From Apostichopus parvimensis (Eukaryota > Echinodermata > Holothuroidea > Aspidochirotida > Stichopodidae): a stretch of DNA of 64,000 bases. Shown here piece by piece: positions 50,701 to 61,265 of this stretch. The notes below the pieces were generated by a model. That model had not been told where the DNA came from. It saw nothing but the letters and a program-made list of their open reading frames with translations, and searched no databases. The position numbers and the translations under genes are program-made. Every line of letters begins with the position of its first letter. Position 1 is the stretch's first letter. Location: the NCBI GenBank assembly GCA_000934455.1, contig KN882285.1, forward strand, positions 360,626 through 424,625. Direction: 5' to 3'.

Positions 50701-53700
50701 TATGTCCCGTGCTCCAGGTTCAATTCCAACTTGAGTGTATAATGTGACTTTTTCAGATCGATAATACATCAGTAAATCGGGCTGCTGGCACATCATCGCA
50801 ATCTCCGGACCGACCTGTCGACCAGTCTCACCCAACCAACCACTTCCAATTGATATCCCTGCCTGACATGGAGCCTACACCACCCCCGCTATCCTATCAG
50901 TCCCCAGCTCGGTCCACTACATTGCAGTCATCACAAGGGACCACTTCCTCACTGGATTGTAGTGCAGCTACTTCACCAAGAACACAAGGGTTATTCTTTG
51001 TAAGTAATGTGATATGTCATGCACTCATTTCTAATGTTGTGGTAATTAATGGCAGCCTACCTGTTTTCCATTCTGGAGGTTTGACATCAACTTACACTGT
51101 GAGTAGATGTGATGGGCGGTGCTCCTGTGAATTTCCACTTGAAGGTGTCACTGATTCCCATCCCATGTTCTGCATGAATCATGCCCTTGACTCTATCCGG
51201 ATACTAGCTGTCCATATTTGGCACTCATCTTCCGCACCCGGCACTCATGGTTGAATGTCCTGTCCTGCCCTGCCCAGCACAATTTTTATGTAAAATGAAC
51301 GTAGTGTTGCCAAAAATGTGGTATTTTGATCATTTTCAAAGCATAATTTGACAATATTTTATTTGGTTCATAGACTAGGTTTGCTGCATAATCCATTACT
51401 ACAGTTTGTATAACCAAGGAGAATCCTCGATATCGTCATTACAGTTAATATTCTTAATATGAATTATGAAGAAATCTCCACACATACAATGTCTGAGCCG
51501 CTATTGGCATACATTGTAACTGTGGCATTATTTTGGGAAACAAATTTTGTGATATGTTGGGGAATTGTGTACAAAATTTACTGGCAGCAGCCTCCCAGCA
51601 GGTTCCCTAGGGCAAGGCTGAGAGGCATGAGGGCAGTCACATTTACCCCCAATAGCTAGCGTTATACGTATAAATTTGTACAGGGGGTACAGTACAAGGG
51701 TAGGCTTCCATGTCGGCACATTGAGATGAGTATGTGATGCCCCGTGTGTGAATATACTACGTGTATACTGCATACTACTTATCCACCATGGCAGATCAGG
51801 TATAATGTCGGTATAATGTACAATTGAAATACAGTCATTTTAATTGGACTTGGTGTTATGTATCTCATTGAAATGAGGTTATTTTGACTACATATATTCC
51901 CGGCAGTATTATTGGCTCAATATGGCCCATGGTTGAGGAGAGTGCTCAGGAGATGTGGGTAGAGCTCCGGATGGAACACTCTCAATTCATGCTCTCAAAT
52001 GACTACTACAGCTCCAGTACACCCAGCTTTAAATGGCTACGAGCTTCTGCTAGGGGTTATCTACTGATTGACCCACTTCCCGTCCTGGGGAGTATCACAC
52101 TCTAATCCGCTTCACGCCAAAGAATCCGGGACAAGCACCGGCTCTATCTATAAACAGGTATCCTAGGGAAGTTGGGAGAATCAATTAACCATGGCTGACA
52201 TAATACCTGATCTGAAGAATCAGTTGGACTGTAATAAGCATCTCATTCACAAGTATATGCTCATGGTTTCCTCACCCACAGAATGTCCGAAAGATACTTG
52301 TATGCAAGAAAGATAGGAAGGAAATCGAGAAAGAGATGGATGATGGACTGCTGAGCCACAAGATGCGGATCAAAGCCGTGCGGATTTTTGTCTCGCATCT
52401 AATGGAAGAGTTTGGAGATAGGTAAGTAGAGAAGGCACTTCTGGGCCAATAGCCTTCTCCATGGGACAATGTTCCACATCTTCTGCATGGTCTCTAGACT
52501 GCAAACCAAATTTAACATATTGTACTTTTGTTCGCTATTGATCTCTTACCTGAGGTGGCTGTCCCCATCCCTCTCCTTCCACGCGGAGCTCGAAACCTCC
52601 TGTTGTACAATTGAAATACAGCCATTTCAATTAAATTTGGTGTTATGTATTTCAATGAAATCTCGACCAAATATATGAATTACTTGAAAATGTCATATAC
52701 CCACGATTTTCGTATCAAAATGAAGCTTTCACAGAGCTTTTTCCAGCAGTATTAAAAACTCAATATGGCCCATGACCGACATAATACCTGATCACGGTGG
52801 ATACGGATACGGTGGGTCACATATAGGCAATTTTGAACAGATGTCATTTCAGTAGCTACCTCAATGAGTTGACAGATTCTGCTTTTCTGATGGTTCCAGA
52901 AACTAATCCTAAACAGGAGGAACATCCCACGCGAAGGGTTGATCCCCAAAGTGGAGTGGCTGCTTCTAAATTCGGCAAAGGACGGTGTTGAAGCTGTACT
53001 ATAACGCAGTGGTCATTGTCAGCATGGGTCCCAATAGGACGTTCAACAATTCCCTAGACATTGTAGAAAAAGAGGATATCAAGAGAGCTTCTACTTGAGC
53101 AGATTGCTTCACATCATTCTAACAGCTCATTTGTGTGTCATTCTCTATTCCAGACCCAGATCCCATGTGAAGGAAGTCCTGGCCCGCTCTATAGTGGAGG
53201 AGTTCCCCGGGCTGAAGGGGGAAGTTGGTATTGGATACGTGAGTATTGTCATCCTCGCCCCAGGAGATCCCATGGAGAAAGTTGTACTGTCTAGCCATAT
53301 TGGTCTCTAGGGACAGTTGATATTTGTCAGCATAAAATCCAAAAAAGCAGAGATTGCAATTGGAGACGGAATTTATGACAATTCAGAAAAATGTAAAAAG
53401 ATTTGTATACCTTCTACGCCTCTTCCCTGGTTCGAAGAAAGTACTGAAATTGGTCTCATCTCTAAATTTTGTTCCACAAACTTTTTTAATTGGAACATAT
53501 ACTACATCGAGGCATCACTATGCCTATGAGATTAGAAATGGGATGCTGTATGTGTCAACATCTGTTTCAACCAATGTCTTTGCAATAGAAAATTCCAGTT
53601 TGTTACTTAGCATGAACCAGTATGGTATCAATTGTTTTCCGCAGGAAGCTCGGTACACTCCCAGTATTGGGAAACATGCTGCCACTGGGTTCCTGGAGGA

Positions 53701-55807
53701 ACGACTCCGGAATGTGAGGAAGAGATCTCTGGACAGAGTTCCGAAAGGCACGAAGAGACAAAGAACAGAGAAACCGAAGGATTCTGCTGAGCCGCCAGTA
53801 AGCACTGAAGGTGAGTGACTACATGTACGATGCCTCTGTTAGTCTGCTAAAATTTCACATGTCTGACATCACAGCACTGTATGCCTATAGTTGACCTGGT
53901 ATCACCACCATAATCAATACTTATGGAGGGAAGATCGAATCAAATGCAGGCTAAAATTTGCTTAGTTCATTTAATTGCAGCACAAAGCATTTTTTCTCCA
54001 AGATGAGGCATGTATTTTTAATGATGTGAAGCCGGAAAAGGAAAGGGGGTTGACCGGTTGAATCATTATGAGGACTGTGCTTTGGTATATGCCGATTTCA
54101 ATGACTGAATTGACCATCAGCGTTCAAAATAGCTAGTGTAGCATCGCACGATGCTCCTCCGCTGAGTGAGATTGCTACACAAGTTTGGAGATGCATAGCA
54201 TGTTTTCGCACATAAAACTGTTAGTAGAAAACATTCTGGCCAAAGTAAAATTGGAAGTTGCTACACAAGGCACCAATTCAAACATAGTTTGCGTGAATGC
54301 ATTTTCCATGCCCATAGAAAAAAGGTGGAAAAACTGAATCAATGATTTAACGATTCTTCCCCAGAGAGGGCTGATGTAGTCACATGTGTGTGGTATTTCT
54401 TGTGAACACCACAAGTGGAAGATGCAAGGTTCACTTGGTCACATACTTGGGTGGTAGGTCACCTAAAGTGAGTAGATGGTCTTCATTATTTCTAGTTCAG
54501 GTGTCATCAACATTCATGAGTAGGGGGTTAGAGCCCAAACTTGGAACATGAGAGACAAATATGGTGAAAGATGGGTTTGGTGGGTCATTCATATTGTCGT
54601 ACCTGTTTCTCTGCTACAGACGGATCTTGACCCTGCTGCCATGGATGTCACAGTGGCTGGGCCACAACAAAGAGCCAGTGGCCCAGTTAAGGATTACCAC
54701 CGTAAGACGCAGAAGGCTCGACTGCTTTGGATTCGGGACAATCAGGACAAACAAAGTCTTCGAGAAGTATCCAAGACTCTTGGACTCTCCAGGTTTGGTA
54801 TGTACATTCAAAGTATACAACATTTTGCACTCGGTGTTCCATTGTATGGAATTGAAACTTGGGCCATGATGCCAGTCCTGGAGAAATCACTCAATAGTAA
54901 CTTTACTCGTATGCTCAGAGCTGTACTAAATATTAGCTGGAGAGATCACATCCCCAATGCCATTCTCCATGGGGAGCTTCCCAAAGTAGGAGATAGAGTG
55001 GCTCGTAGAAGGATAATTCTAGCAGAACAGTGTCACCCTGAACTTCCTGCTAATCAGCCCATACTCTGGGAGCCTACACATGGCAGAAGAAACAGAGGCA
55101 GACAAAAGGACACATTTGTCGACATCGTGAAGAGAGACACTGGACTGAGGGAACTAAACGAGATTGCTGGCTGTATTAGGGACCAGGATGAATGGAGGAT
55201 CCATGCTAGAGCTCGGCTGTGGCCGACCCAGTGAGTGAGTGAGTTTCCATGGGTAATTTGTTGTCATACTTATCTGCATGGCACCCGGTGGGGAGTGTAT
55301 GCGCCACTGTAGCGGCTGTGAAGAATGGGTCATGCAAGTCGATCATCCTGAGAGCGCTGGTGGTTGGGAACAGAAGATGGATGCTATATAACACTGGTAT
55401 CATCATTTTTCAGCCAGCACACTTGATTGTGGCCTGTGCTGCTCCCTGGCACACACCTATCAGCTGAATTATAGCAATCATCTTGTTCTCTGTCGCTTGA
55501 ATACAGAAGCTCAAGTTTTCCGTCCACATCCTCAAACATCAGGCTGCGATTTTACAAGCTAAATATACTGGTTTTGTCAACTGCCGGCAGTACTCAGGAA
55601 TTGCACTGCTGCTTGTAGTAAAACTGACGTATATGTCAATCTCTCCTCAGGTGAACATTGGCTTCAACGCTATCCATCCCAAGTGTGGGGACAACTTGTT
55701 TCTGCTGTGGACCCCTGCCATCTCCATGAAGTGCCTGCAGTATGCTGGCAAGCAGAGAGATTGGTTCCGGCATCTGGGAATCGGTGAAGATTGTAGTGAA
55801 CTGTCGG
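44744..55807 (+). CDS. SAMD3-like multi-exon gene of the 18.8 kb element
   Basis: Exons: 44744-44808 (MDSFVKEKLEEWGLMNGLTP, first SAM helix), 48682-48808 (ENCIDEDSSML then MKELIQPLGPRMKALRKIAE, rest of SAM), 50757-50999 (Ser/Pro-rich linker), 52282-52421 (MRIKAVRIFVSHLMEEFGDR), 53154-53238 (PRSHVKEVLARSIVEEFPGL), 53645-53797 (TPSIGKHAATGFLEERLRNV), 54620-54797 (KTQKARLLWIRDNQ, VFEKYPRLLDSPGL) and 55651-55807 (GDNLFLLWTPAISMK). Exons 3-6 are fully open and join in matching phase, as do 6/7 and 7/8. Exon 2 has one shift near 48725 and its phase with exon 1 is off, and exon 7 has one shift. Order and motifs follow SAMD3. The C-terminus beyond exon 8 was not identified. The function of the family is unknown. 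Linkage to transposon ends suggests an accessory transposition protein. Confidence 0.65.
46437..46617. mobile_element. 181-bp Harbinger-type MITE
   Basis: Termini GGCTCGGTTACACTGTAGCG and, inverted, AGACTTGGTCACACTGTAGC are flanked by TAA at 46434-46436 and 46618-46620, the 3-bp duplication typical of Harbinger. ATAACGATAA words lie inside. No coding capacity. Confidence 0.65.
46621..47280. other. No recognisable gene
   Basis: Intronic or intergenic sequence between the MITE and the 287-bp tandem repeats. No splice-flanked open frame or motif is seen. Confidence 0.4.
47310..47352. repeat. GT microsatellite
   Basis: About 40 bp of imperfect (GT)n with interspersed GTCT and GCGTCT, at the left edge of the tandem-repeat region. 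Confidence 0.9.
47500..48372. repeat. 287-bp tandem repeat, three copies
   Basis: AAACTTAACGGTCATG occurs at 47774, 48061 and 48335 (periods 287 and 274). Each unit holds GAGAAAATGGGCAAAG, TTCAGA(C/T)ATTTAATGC and GGTCACC/GGTCAA half-sites. It lies in the first intron of the SAMD3-like gene, 300 bp before its second exon. Copies 2 and 3 are closest to each other. Confidence 0.9.
48853..49830 (+). pseudogene. C2H2 zinc-finger transposase-like gene, fragment
   Basis: Two C2H2 fingers: CLKCGNFLFGDSKVLIWHLK (with NIH) and CMQDGCMTTFKDHVSTFKTH. An acidic linker, a helical block (AILLAKLLGSSSVVQSTIDG), KFKGDYLRRKYCAES, FQYVPIGPLMKLVLENRCFI and QLLLYIDDFEVTNPL follow. This order marks a large family of uncharacterised, transposon-like proteins in fish, cnidarians and echinoderms (usually ..YYDDFEVVNPLG..). 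The D in DDFEV aligns by position with the first catalytic D of CACTA transposases, which is my inference. It is unspliced, has about three frame changes and loses its C-terminal two-thirds. It sits on the same strand inside the intron after SAM exon 2. Confidence 0.65.
51818..52212. repeat. Intronic direct repeat, copy A
   Basis: TACAATTGAAATACAG(T/C)CAT, TTGGTGTTATGTAT, CAATATGGCCCATG and GACATAATACCTGATC appear in order here and again at 52598-52796, with different amounts of sequence between the words. It is an old duplication of about 200 bp with later indels, flanking exon 4 (52282-52421) of the SAMD3-like gene. Confidence 0.7.
52598..52796. repeat. Intronic direct repeat, copy B
   Basis: Partner of 51818-52212. 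It lies just after exon 4. The same four words are closer together. Non-coding. Confidence 0.7.
54825..55245 (+). pseudogene. LINE C-terminal fragment, 5' truncated
   Basis: Open frame LYGIETWAMMPVLEKSLNSN, FTRMLRAVLNISWRDHIPNA, GELPKVGDRVARRRIILAEQ, HPELPANQPILWEPTHGRRN, RGRQKDTFVDIVKRDTG, WRIHARARLWPTQ. This is the familiar C-terminus of animal non-LTR retrotransposons (YG.ETW...R.LR..LN..W.D...N, L.GH..RHPE). It is followed by a short (TGAG)n tail near 55230-55243, as at a LINE 3' end. It lies in the intron after exon 7 of the SAMD3-like gene. It remains open over about 135 codons, so it is fairly young. Confidence 0.85.
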
Positions 55808-55904
55808 GTAAGGATTTTCATTTAGAAGAGTTGCCAGTTTTGGGGGCATACACTCTGTGGACACTACTAAGTGCACTGCTCAACAACCAGCTATTCCAGA
55901 CTAG

Positions 55905-56047
55905 TTGATGGGAACAGTACTAGCATTGGACTCTGGATCAGCGGCTCGAGTTTGCCGATGATACAGGTGTAATGTTTGTAAAGTGCCTTGAGCAGCTGTT
56001 GGCTGGATATGACCGCTATATAGGACTACATTATTATTATTATGTAG
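55905..56047 (+). repeat. LINE/SINE 3' tail with TTA microsatellite
   Basis: TGTAAAGTGCCTTGAGCAG, then CCGCTATATAGGAC and (ATT)n. The combination GCGCCTTGAG...GCGCTATATAA followed by an AT-rich microsatellite is common at 3' ends of invertebrate LINE/SINE copies. The body of the element is not recognised. Confidence 0.5.
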
Positions 56048-57020
56048 CGTATGGTAAGTTATGATGATCGATGACTGTGACTGGTCCTTGGTTAAATCAC
56101 TCTCCCCCGTACATCAATGACTGATAAGGCAATTTGGATCACTTAGTGAATACTCAAGAACAGATGTGAATAAGCCAGTTCGGAGTTAGATCCTGCGCAT
56201 GCGTCAGTGTCTTTCGGCACCGGCTTTAGTTACAGTATCGGTACCACAATGTTTACTAGCTACAGTATTTCATAAAGAGACAACGACCTGTCAGAAGCTT
56301 TGCATTGTTACTTCGTCATTTGTACACAAAACGATCCAAAATTGGGCTTCCTGTTGTATAACAGTTTATATATGCTTTTACTTTACCCTATCAAAGTCAG
56401 AAAACCAGGAAGAGTGCACCTCGTCTTATTACCGAAGGTCCTAATTAATACCTTACCCGCAGGGAATGGAGGATCCCTCCTTGAGTGTACCAGGCACTGC
56501 TCTACACGGTCGATGTTGATTTGCTTTATTTGGGTTTTATCAAATATTCATTGTTTATTATTGTTGTTCTGTTCGTTTTCTGGAAGCTGGGTACTTCTGC
56601 TCAAGTCAGCTAGCCTCAATAGAGTTATCGCAACTTTTTTACTCTTCAATTCGGCCAAGATTGGGAATGCACTGTGTACTGCATTGAAGGAGAACATCGA
56701 GGAGGATTAATACACAAATAACCTTTGACCTGATTGCGCGATATATGGAGTCTCCTCATTTCTTCATGTGCAGTCGGTGAGTTAATGGTGATCATAGCTT
56801 CTTCAAAATCAGGGGCAATGAACAATACTACAGGATGGGTAGGCCAGAAGGTCATTCCCTGCTAGCTCAGCAGAAAAAGTTTGTCTCCCATAACAGAACA
56901 CTCTCCATGTCTGACATACATATTACAAGATGAAATTTTGTGCTATTGTGTGGCACTGATATTTCAATGGAGTACATTCTTGGTCACGATGTGTTGTTGG
57001 TTTTCATAATTTTTAATCAG

Positions 57021-57137
57021 CTATGGAGATATATTCCCTGAGTCTGCATGGGATGATCTGCTGGGGAACAGCAAGAAAGATGGTGAAATGGAGAGTCAGT
57101 TTCCCAGGACTTGGAAGTCTTCGGATTTACAAAGCAG
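57021..57137 (+). CDS. Possible further exon before the Harbinger element
   Basis: After TTTTTAATCAG one frame reads YGDIFPESAWDDLLGNSKKD then GEMESQFPRTWKSSDLQ. It may be a downstream exon of the SAMD3-like gene, but its phase does not match the 55807 donor in this frame and no SAMD3 motif is recognised. Confidence 0.25.
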
Positions 57138-57786
57138 GTCTGGAAAAGGACCATATTTGAGTTGAATGGGACCTGGGGCCTGTTTCACAAAACTAGACTT
57201 ACGCACACAGGACTTAGTGCTGTGCGAACTCGACTTACACTAAGATGCGTGTTAGTAAAGTACTGTTTGGATCTCGGTTTCACAAAACTGTTCTTCACTA
57301 AGACGCGTCTTAAGATGCGTACATTTTATTTTTGTTGACATGAACGAGGCTGTGACCTTTGACCGCGAAATGTTTTAACAGTTCATCGCACGAACTAACT
57401 TTACAATTGCGAGAATGGGAAAGGTAAATACCAAGTCAAATGCCTTTTATAATCACAATATTTGGCTAAAACTTATGTAATATTAATATCTTTACGTCAA
57501 AGAGACGGAGAGACTTCTCATGCAGTTATCGAGACATAAATTGTCTCCTTCGTTGTTATTGATAAGCTACAGTGCAGACGTAATAAATGGGACGAAATAG
57601 CCTAGTAACCATATTTAGCACTTTAACCGTAACACAAGTATAGGCCAGATGTTAGCAATTATCAGTATAAGGCCTAGGCCTACTAAGTACTATGCTTATC
57701 TTTTCCGAATCCGAGTCAGGAAGCCGCTAAGGCTGATTGCGAGGAAGCCACACTACAGTCCTCTTCAAGAGCTAGGCTAGTATGGG

Positions 57787-57864
57787 CCACAGGCACTCGT
57801 AACGTTATCTAGGTGTATAGTTTATATATACTATACACCTAGATAACGTTACGAGTGCCTGTGG
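57787..57864. repeat. Perfect 35-bp inverted repeat with 8-bp loop
   Basis: CCACAGGCACTCGTAACGTT at 57787 and the rest of the arm are exactly complementary to 57830-57864. The loop is TTATATAT. TATGGG directly flanks both sides (57781-57786, 57865-57870). It lies within the left part of the Harbinger-like element. It could be a tiny fold-back insertion with a 6-bp duplication or the scar of a replication template switch. Confidence 0.9.
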
Positions 57865-58377
57865 TATGGGCTAGCATTACAGTCGTAAAGTAGATCATAC
57901 ATAACATGTTTCAAGTTACTACTAATACTATACTAGCCTACGTAGGCTTAGTTATACTGCTATAGCCTACATGCTACAACTTCACAAAGCCAAAAGCTAG
58001 TCTATGGACTTAGGCTTAGGTGGGCTATGGCGTCAGTGCCCAAGTGGTTACGGTGCCTGCGATGTATGCCTAGTAGCCTAGACCTACTTACCTTTTGCCG
58101 CCATGAATGTTCACATATGCCAAGCCTATTTACAGGAATGCTATTAGGCTAGTAGAGTATAGGTTGTTCAACGTGTATGCCAGTCCTATCAGAAATTAAG
58201 CCTAACCTAGTTGAATTGACCTAACCTGACATTAACAATAATACTAACATTACACGCTACTCACTGTGCTAGTACTAGGTCTAAGATGTCGTGTGTCCGT
58301 GTTACAGTTAGTGGTCAAATCAGAACAGCACTCATTGTATATTGTTGCCCTAATTTTCACAAACAAATATTCCTCTT

Positions 58378-58515
58378 CAGGAAAAGCGAAAATGGTGCCC
58401 TGATTTCTCAGAGGTGGAAACACTGACTTTGGTGGAGTTTGTCTCCACTCACAAGGCACTGCTCTTTGGCACTGGAGGGAAGGTGTCCAGTAAAGAAGAG
58501 AAGATGAAGGAAAGG
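58378..58515 (+). pseudogene. MYB/SANT-like exon of the Harbinger element
   Basis: After TTCCTCTTCAG the frame reads EKRKWCPDFSEVETLTLVEF then VSTHKALLFGTGGKVSSKEE and KMKERF. The pattern R.W...E...LV..V...K..LFG......S...K...W matches MSANTD/MYB-like proteins, the second gene of Harbinger elements, which binds DNA and helps import the nuclease. A continuation near 58930 is degenerate. Plus strand. Confidence 0.6.
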
Positions 58516-59289
58516 TTTGTGAATTCCACAGCATTGATTTTGTGTTCAAATTGTCTGTATGTTTGTTTTTTTTGTTTTTCCAGCTACAGCTAAGAGATTC
58601 CACTACACAAGACTTGGTTTTACAATAGCCTGAGTAAATCCTATTTTTTTTTATTCAAATATCATTTGAAATGTCGGAAGGAATAAAATATCACTTAACA
58701 ATTCAAAAGTTGTGAGATGACTGATCTTGAGTGATATCTTGAACAAATTCTGTTTTCGTTGGCTTTCTAATGGATGTTTGAAATTTATATTTTATTATGG
58801 AGAGGCCTCCTGTTATCATGTTGTATATATCAGTGTTGGTTTCATTTTTTTGGTGCTGGTGCTATTGGATAAAATATGAACACGTATTTAATTTGTTTAC
58901 TCATACTGAACAGAAACTGGAAGAATTAAGGCAGCAGCGGCCCTGCAAACAGTTGGAGGACTAGTACGGGAGTGGACTACGGTCAGATAGAAATGGAGAG
59001 ATATTTAATGTCTTAATACCTGCTTGCTGATGAATTTCGGAAAACAACTGGCGCATAATCTGTTGGGCGGGGCTTGCAAATTCTGATTGAAGTTTGTAGA
59101 ATCTATGGACTCATTAAAAGATGTGGCTAATTTTATTCAGCTCAAAATTTTTACACAGATAAGTCAATAAAAATAATGACTATTGGTATGAAATTGCATA
59201 CAACGGTGTCATGGACACTGAGCTTTTAGTGCAAGCTGGAAAGGTCATAGTTTAAATTTGGCAAAGAAGTACTGAGGATTTCTTGTTCA

Positions 59290-60085
59290 TGCTGCTGTTC
59301 CACCTCTAAATTCTTACCCTACAACCATTCAGCATGGTACTTTCAGATACAAGGGTCACATCACTTGCACAACCTATAATGTCATCTATCTGATCTCTTG
59401 TAGTTTGCAGCATCCAGTATGTTGGTGAAACCAAAACCACCCTCAAGAAGTGGTTATATGGTTACAGTCAACACCATGAAGACTGAGACCCCGGTTGCAG
59501 AACACTTTAACCTTCCCAACCATACCATTAATGACATGTCCCTACAGGGGATTGAATCCTTAGGTAGCCGTTCTGACCTAGTACGAATCACCACAGAGAG
59601 GCTGTGGATACAATGCCTACGAACCATATAACCTCATGGGCTCAACATTCAGGAAGGAGATGATTTACCTTTCTTCTGTTTCCCACTCCTGTCCCACCTT
59701 TCTTCTGTTTCCCACTCCTGTCCCATCCCCCCACCCCCGTCACCCATCTTCTCGTAGCTCTCTTCCACCTTTTTTTCTCCACACCTTTCTGTCTTTGTCC
59801 TTTTATTCCTACCTTCTTCCCTTAATCCTCTCTTTGTCCCTCTACAGTTTATCTCCTCCTACCTCTCCTCTTCCCCTTGTTGGTTTCTTTCTTCTCTCCA
59901 TCTCGTCTACTAATCCCTTTACAACTATCTCTTTGTGTTCACTATGCTCATTAACCTGTCTGTATTCTGTGCATGTATTTTTCCCTTCTGTTACTGTTAC
60001 TTGGCATTCAGCCTCTAAAGAAGATCGAGCTAGGATCGAAGCGTCAGGCCAACTTACTTTTACACATTTTCTTACACAGGCTTTA
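59290..60085 (+). mobile_element. Penelope-like element, 3' fragment (GIY-YIG end)
   Basis: Contains the C-terminal GIY-YIG endonuclease region: RYKGHITCTTYNVIYLISC, YVGETKTT, PVAEHFNLPNHTINDMSLQG, SLGSRSDLVRITTERLWIQC and GLNIQEGDD. A C/T-rich 3' part with a 28-bp tandem duplication (59668-59726) follows, then TCTAAAGAAGATCGAGCTAG followed by GATCGAAGCGTCAGGCC at 60014-60050, a Penelope terminal-repeat signature. Reverse transcriptase is missing and the fragment is broken. It sits inside the Harbinger-like element and is therefore younger. Confidence 0.75.
60014..60050 (+). ncRNA. Hammerhead-like core in Penelope 3' end, degenerate
   Basis: CTAAAGA, a GATC...GATC helix and GAAG are arranged like a hammerhead core (CUGANGA, helix II, GAAA), with substitutions at core positions. 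Penelope-like elements are known to encode such ribozymes. Activity is unlikely. Confidence 0.25.
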
Positions 60086-60734
60086 TAGTGGATAAGCAGT
60101 TTGTTTGATTTTGACTTTAGCATTTAAAGAAAATCAAAGTATTTTTTGGAGGATACCCATAATAACACAATTTTTTTCAGGCGAAAGTTACAACAGGTGT
60201 TGGGTGAGGGTAGGGAAGGGAGGTTCGAGTCAAGGGTGGGCTTATAGCTGGGAGTTATGGGTGGGGAATTGTGGGAACGTTGTGGCAAGGGTCAGGTGGT
60301 TTTGAATGTGGAGACATACATTTATGTATATTTTCAAATTTAAGCAGGGAGTGCTCTACTCGTTAAGCCATAACGGTGTTTTTAGAAGACTTCCTTTCAC
60401 AACTCTTTGTATTTGTTTATATTATTATTATCACCTGAATGTTGTGATAAAAGAAATAAATACATGAAATGTGATCTGCCATAGTACTGTCATGTAAAAT
60501 ATATCTAAGGCTGCAGGTTTAGTGGACTGTTAGTGATTAATTTTTGCGTATTCGTACTTTTGATACATCTTTTACTTCATGGTTAATATATAGAATTGAC
60601 CCTGACGGTTACCAGTAAACTATTGTGTTTGTATTCATTTTCGTAGACTTGTTCTTATATCCTCGCAAAGGTTGTCGACTCATTGCAGAAGTTGAACCCC
60701 TCTTCCCTTGATCAACTGTATGTTGTGGTTACAT

Positions 60735-60995
60735 TACAAGCACATGCCGGTTCTTAAAGTATGTGTTACTTTTTTGGGTTTCTGTAAATTTCCCAATATT
60801 TATCATATTGACTGAGGTGAATTTGAATAACCCTCTTCTTGTGAAACAATATCGCTCGTGCATGTCTTCATCATTGTCTTCATTATGAAGTTGTCGAGAG
60901 GATAATTTCGGTCCCGGAAAATGCGTTCTCTGCGTGGTCCAGCAGCAACTCTTTCGCCTAAGATCATTTGAAGTGCGGCCATTGTTGTAGTTCAT
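60735..60995 (-). pseudogene. HARBI1-like nuclease N-terminus
   Basis: Minus strand, in one frame AALQMILGERVAAGPRRERI then FRDRNYPLDN. One frame on it reads NEDNDEDMHERYCFTRRGLF. The pattern RRER(V/I)FR.R..PLD......M..RYRF.R.G is the N-terminus of Harbinger nucleases. One frame change lies near 60890. The catalytic DDE part is absent, lost at or before the Penelope insertion. Confidence 0.6.
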
Positions 60996-61265
60996 ATCGT
61001 TCGTGTATAGTGTAATTTGGCAGACTTAACACGTTTAAAATTGGCGCCAATTCGATCACATAACTAGAAATACACTAACATCAGTCCCTAAGTCTCGTCC
61101 ATACGAGACGTAGACTAAGTCCCGTTATGCTACTTAGTGAAGACTGGACTAAGTCTTGTACGCGACTTAGTGATCTTTGTGAAACCGGCACTAAGTCCTA
61201 TTCACTAAGATGCGTCTTAAGACCCCATAAGACGCGACTTAGTGCTTTGTGAAACAGGCCCCAGG

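Larger units (their letters stand above)
57172..61265. mobile_element. Harbinger-like transposon, damaged
   Basis: Inverted termini CCTGGGGCCTGTTTCACAAA (57172) and its complement (to 61265). Subterminal ACTTAGTGC / AAGACGCGTCTTA repeats lie at both ends. The GGGCCTGTTTCACAAA type is common for Harbinger families in marine invertebrates. Two genes face each other: a MYB-like exon (plus, about 58378) and a HARBI1-like N-terminus (minus, about 60995), the standard Harbinger pair. The terminal palindrome obscures any 3-bp duplication. The centre has been replaced or interrupted by a Penelope-like fragment. Confidence 0.65.

Noticed and set aside
50690-50760. tRNA-like word GGTTCAATTCC as a tRNA or SINE
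   Set aside because: No cloverleaf could be formed around it and no box A at the proper distance. It precedes a SAMD3-like exon.
59636-60088. Serine/proline/leucine-rich 150-codon frame
   Set aside because: Translation of the C/T-rich 3' non-coding part of the Penelope-like fragment.
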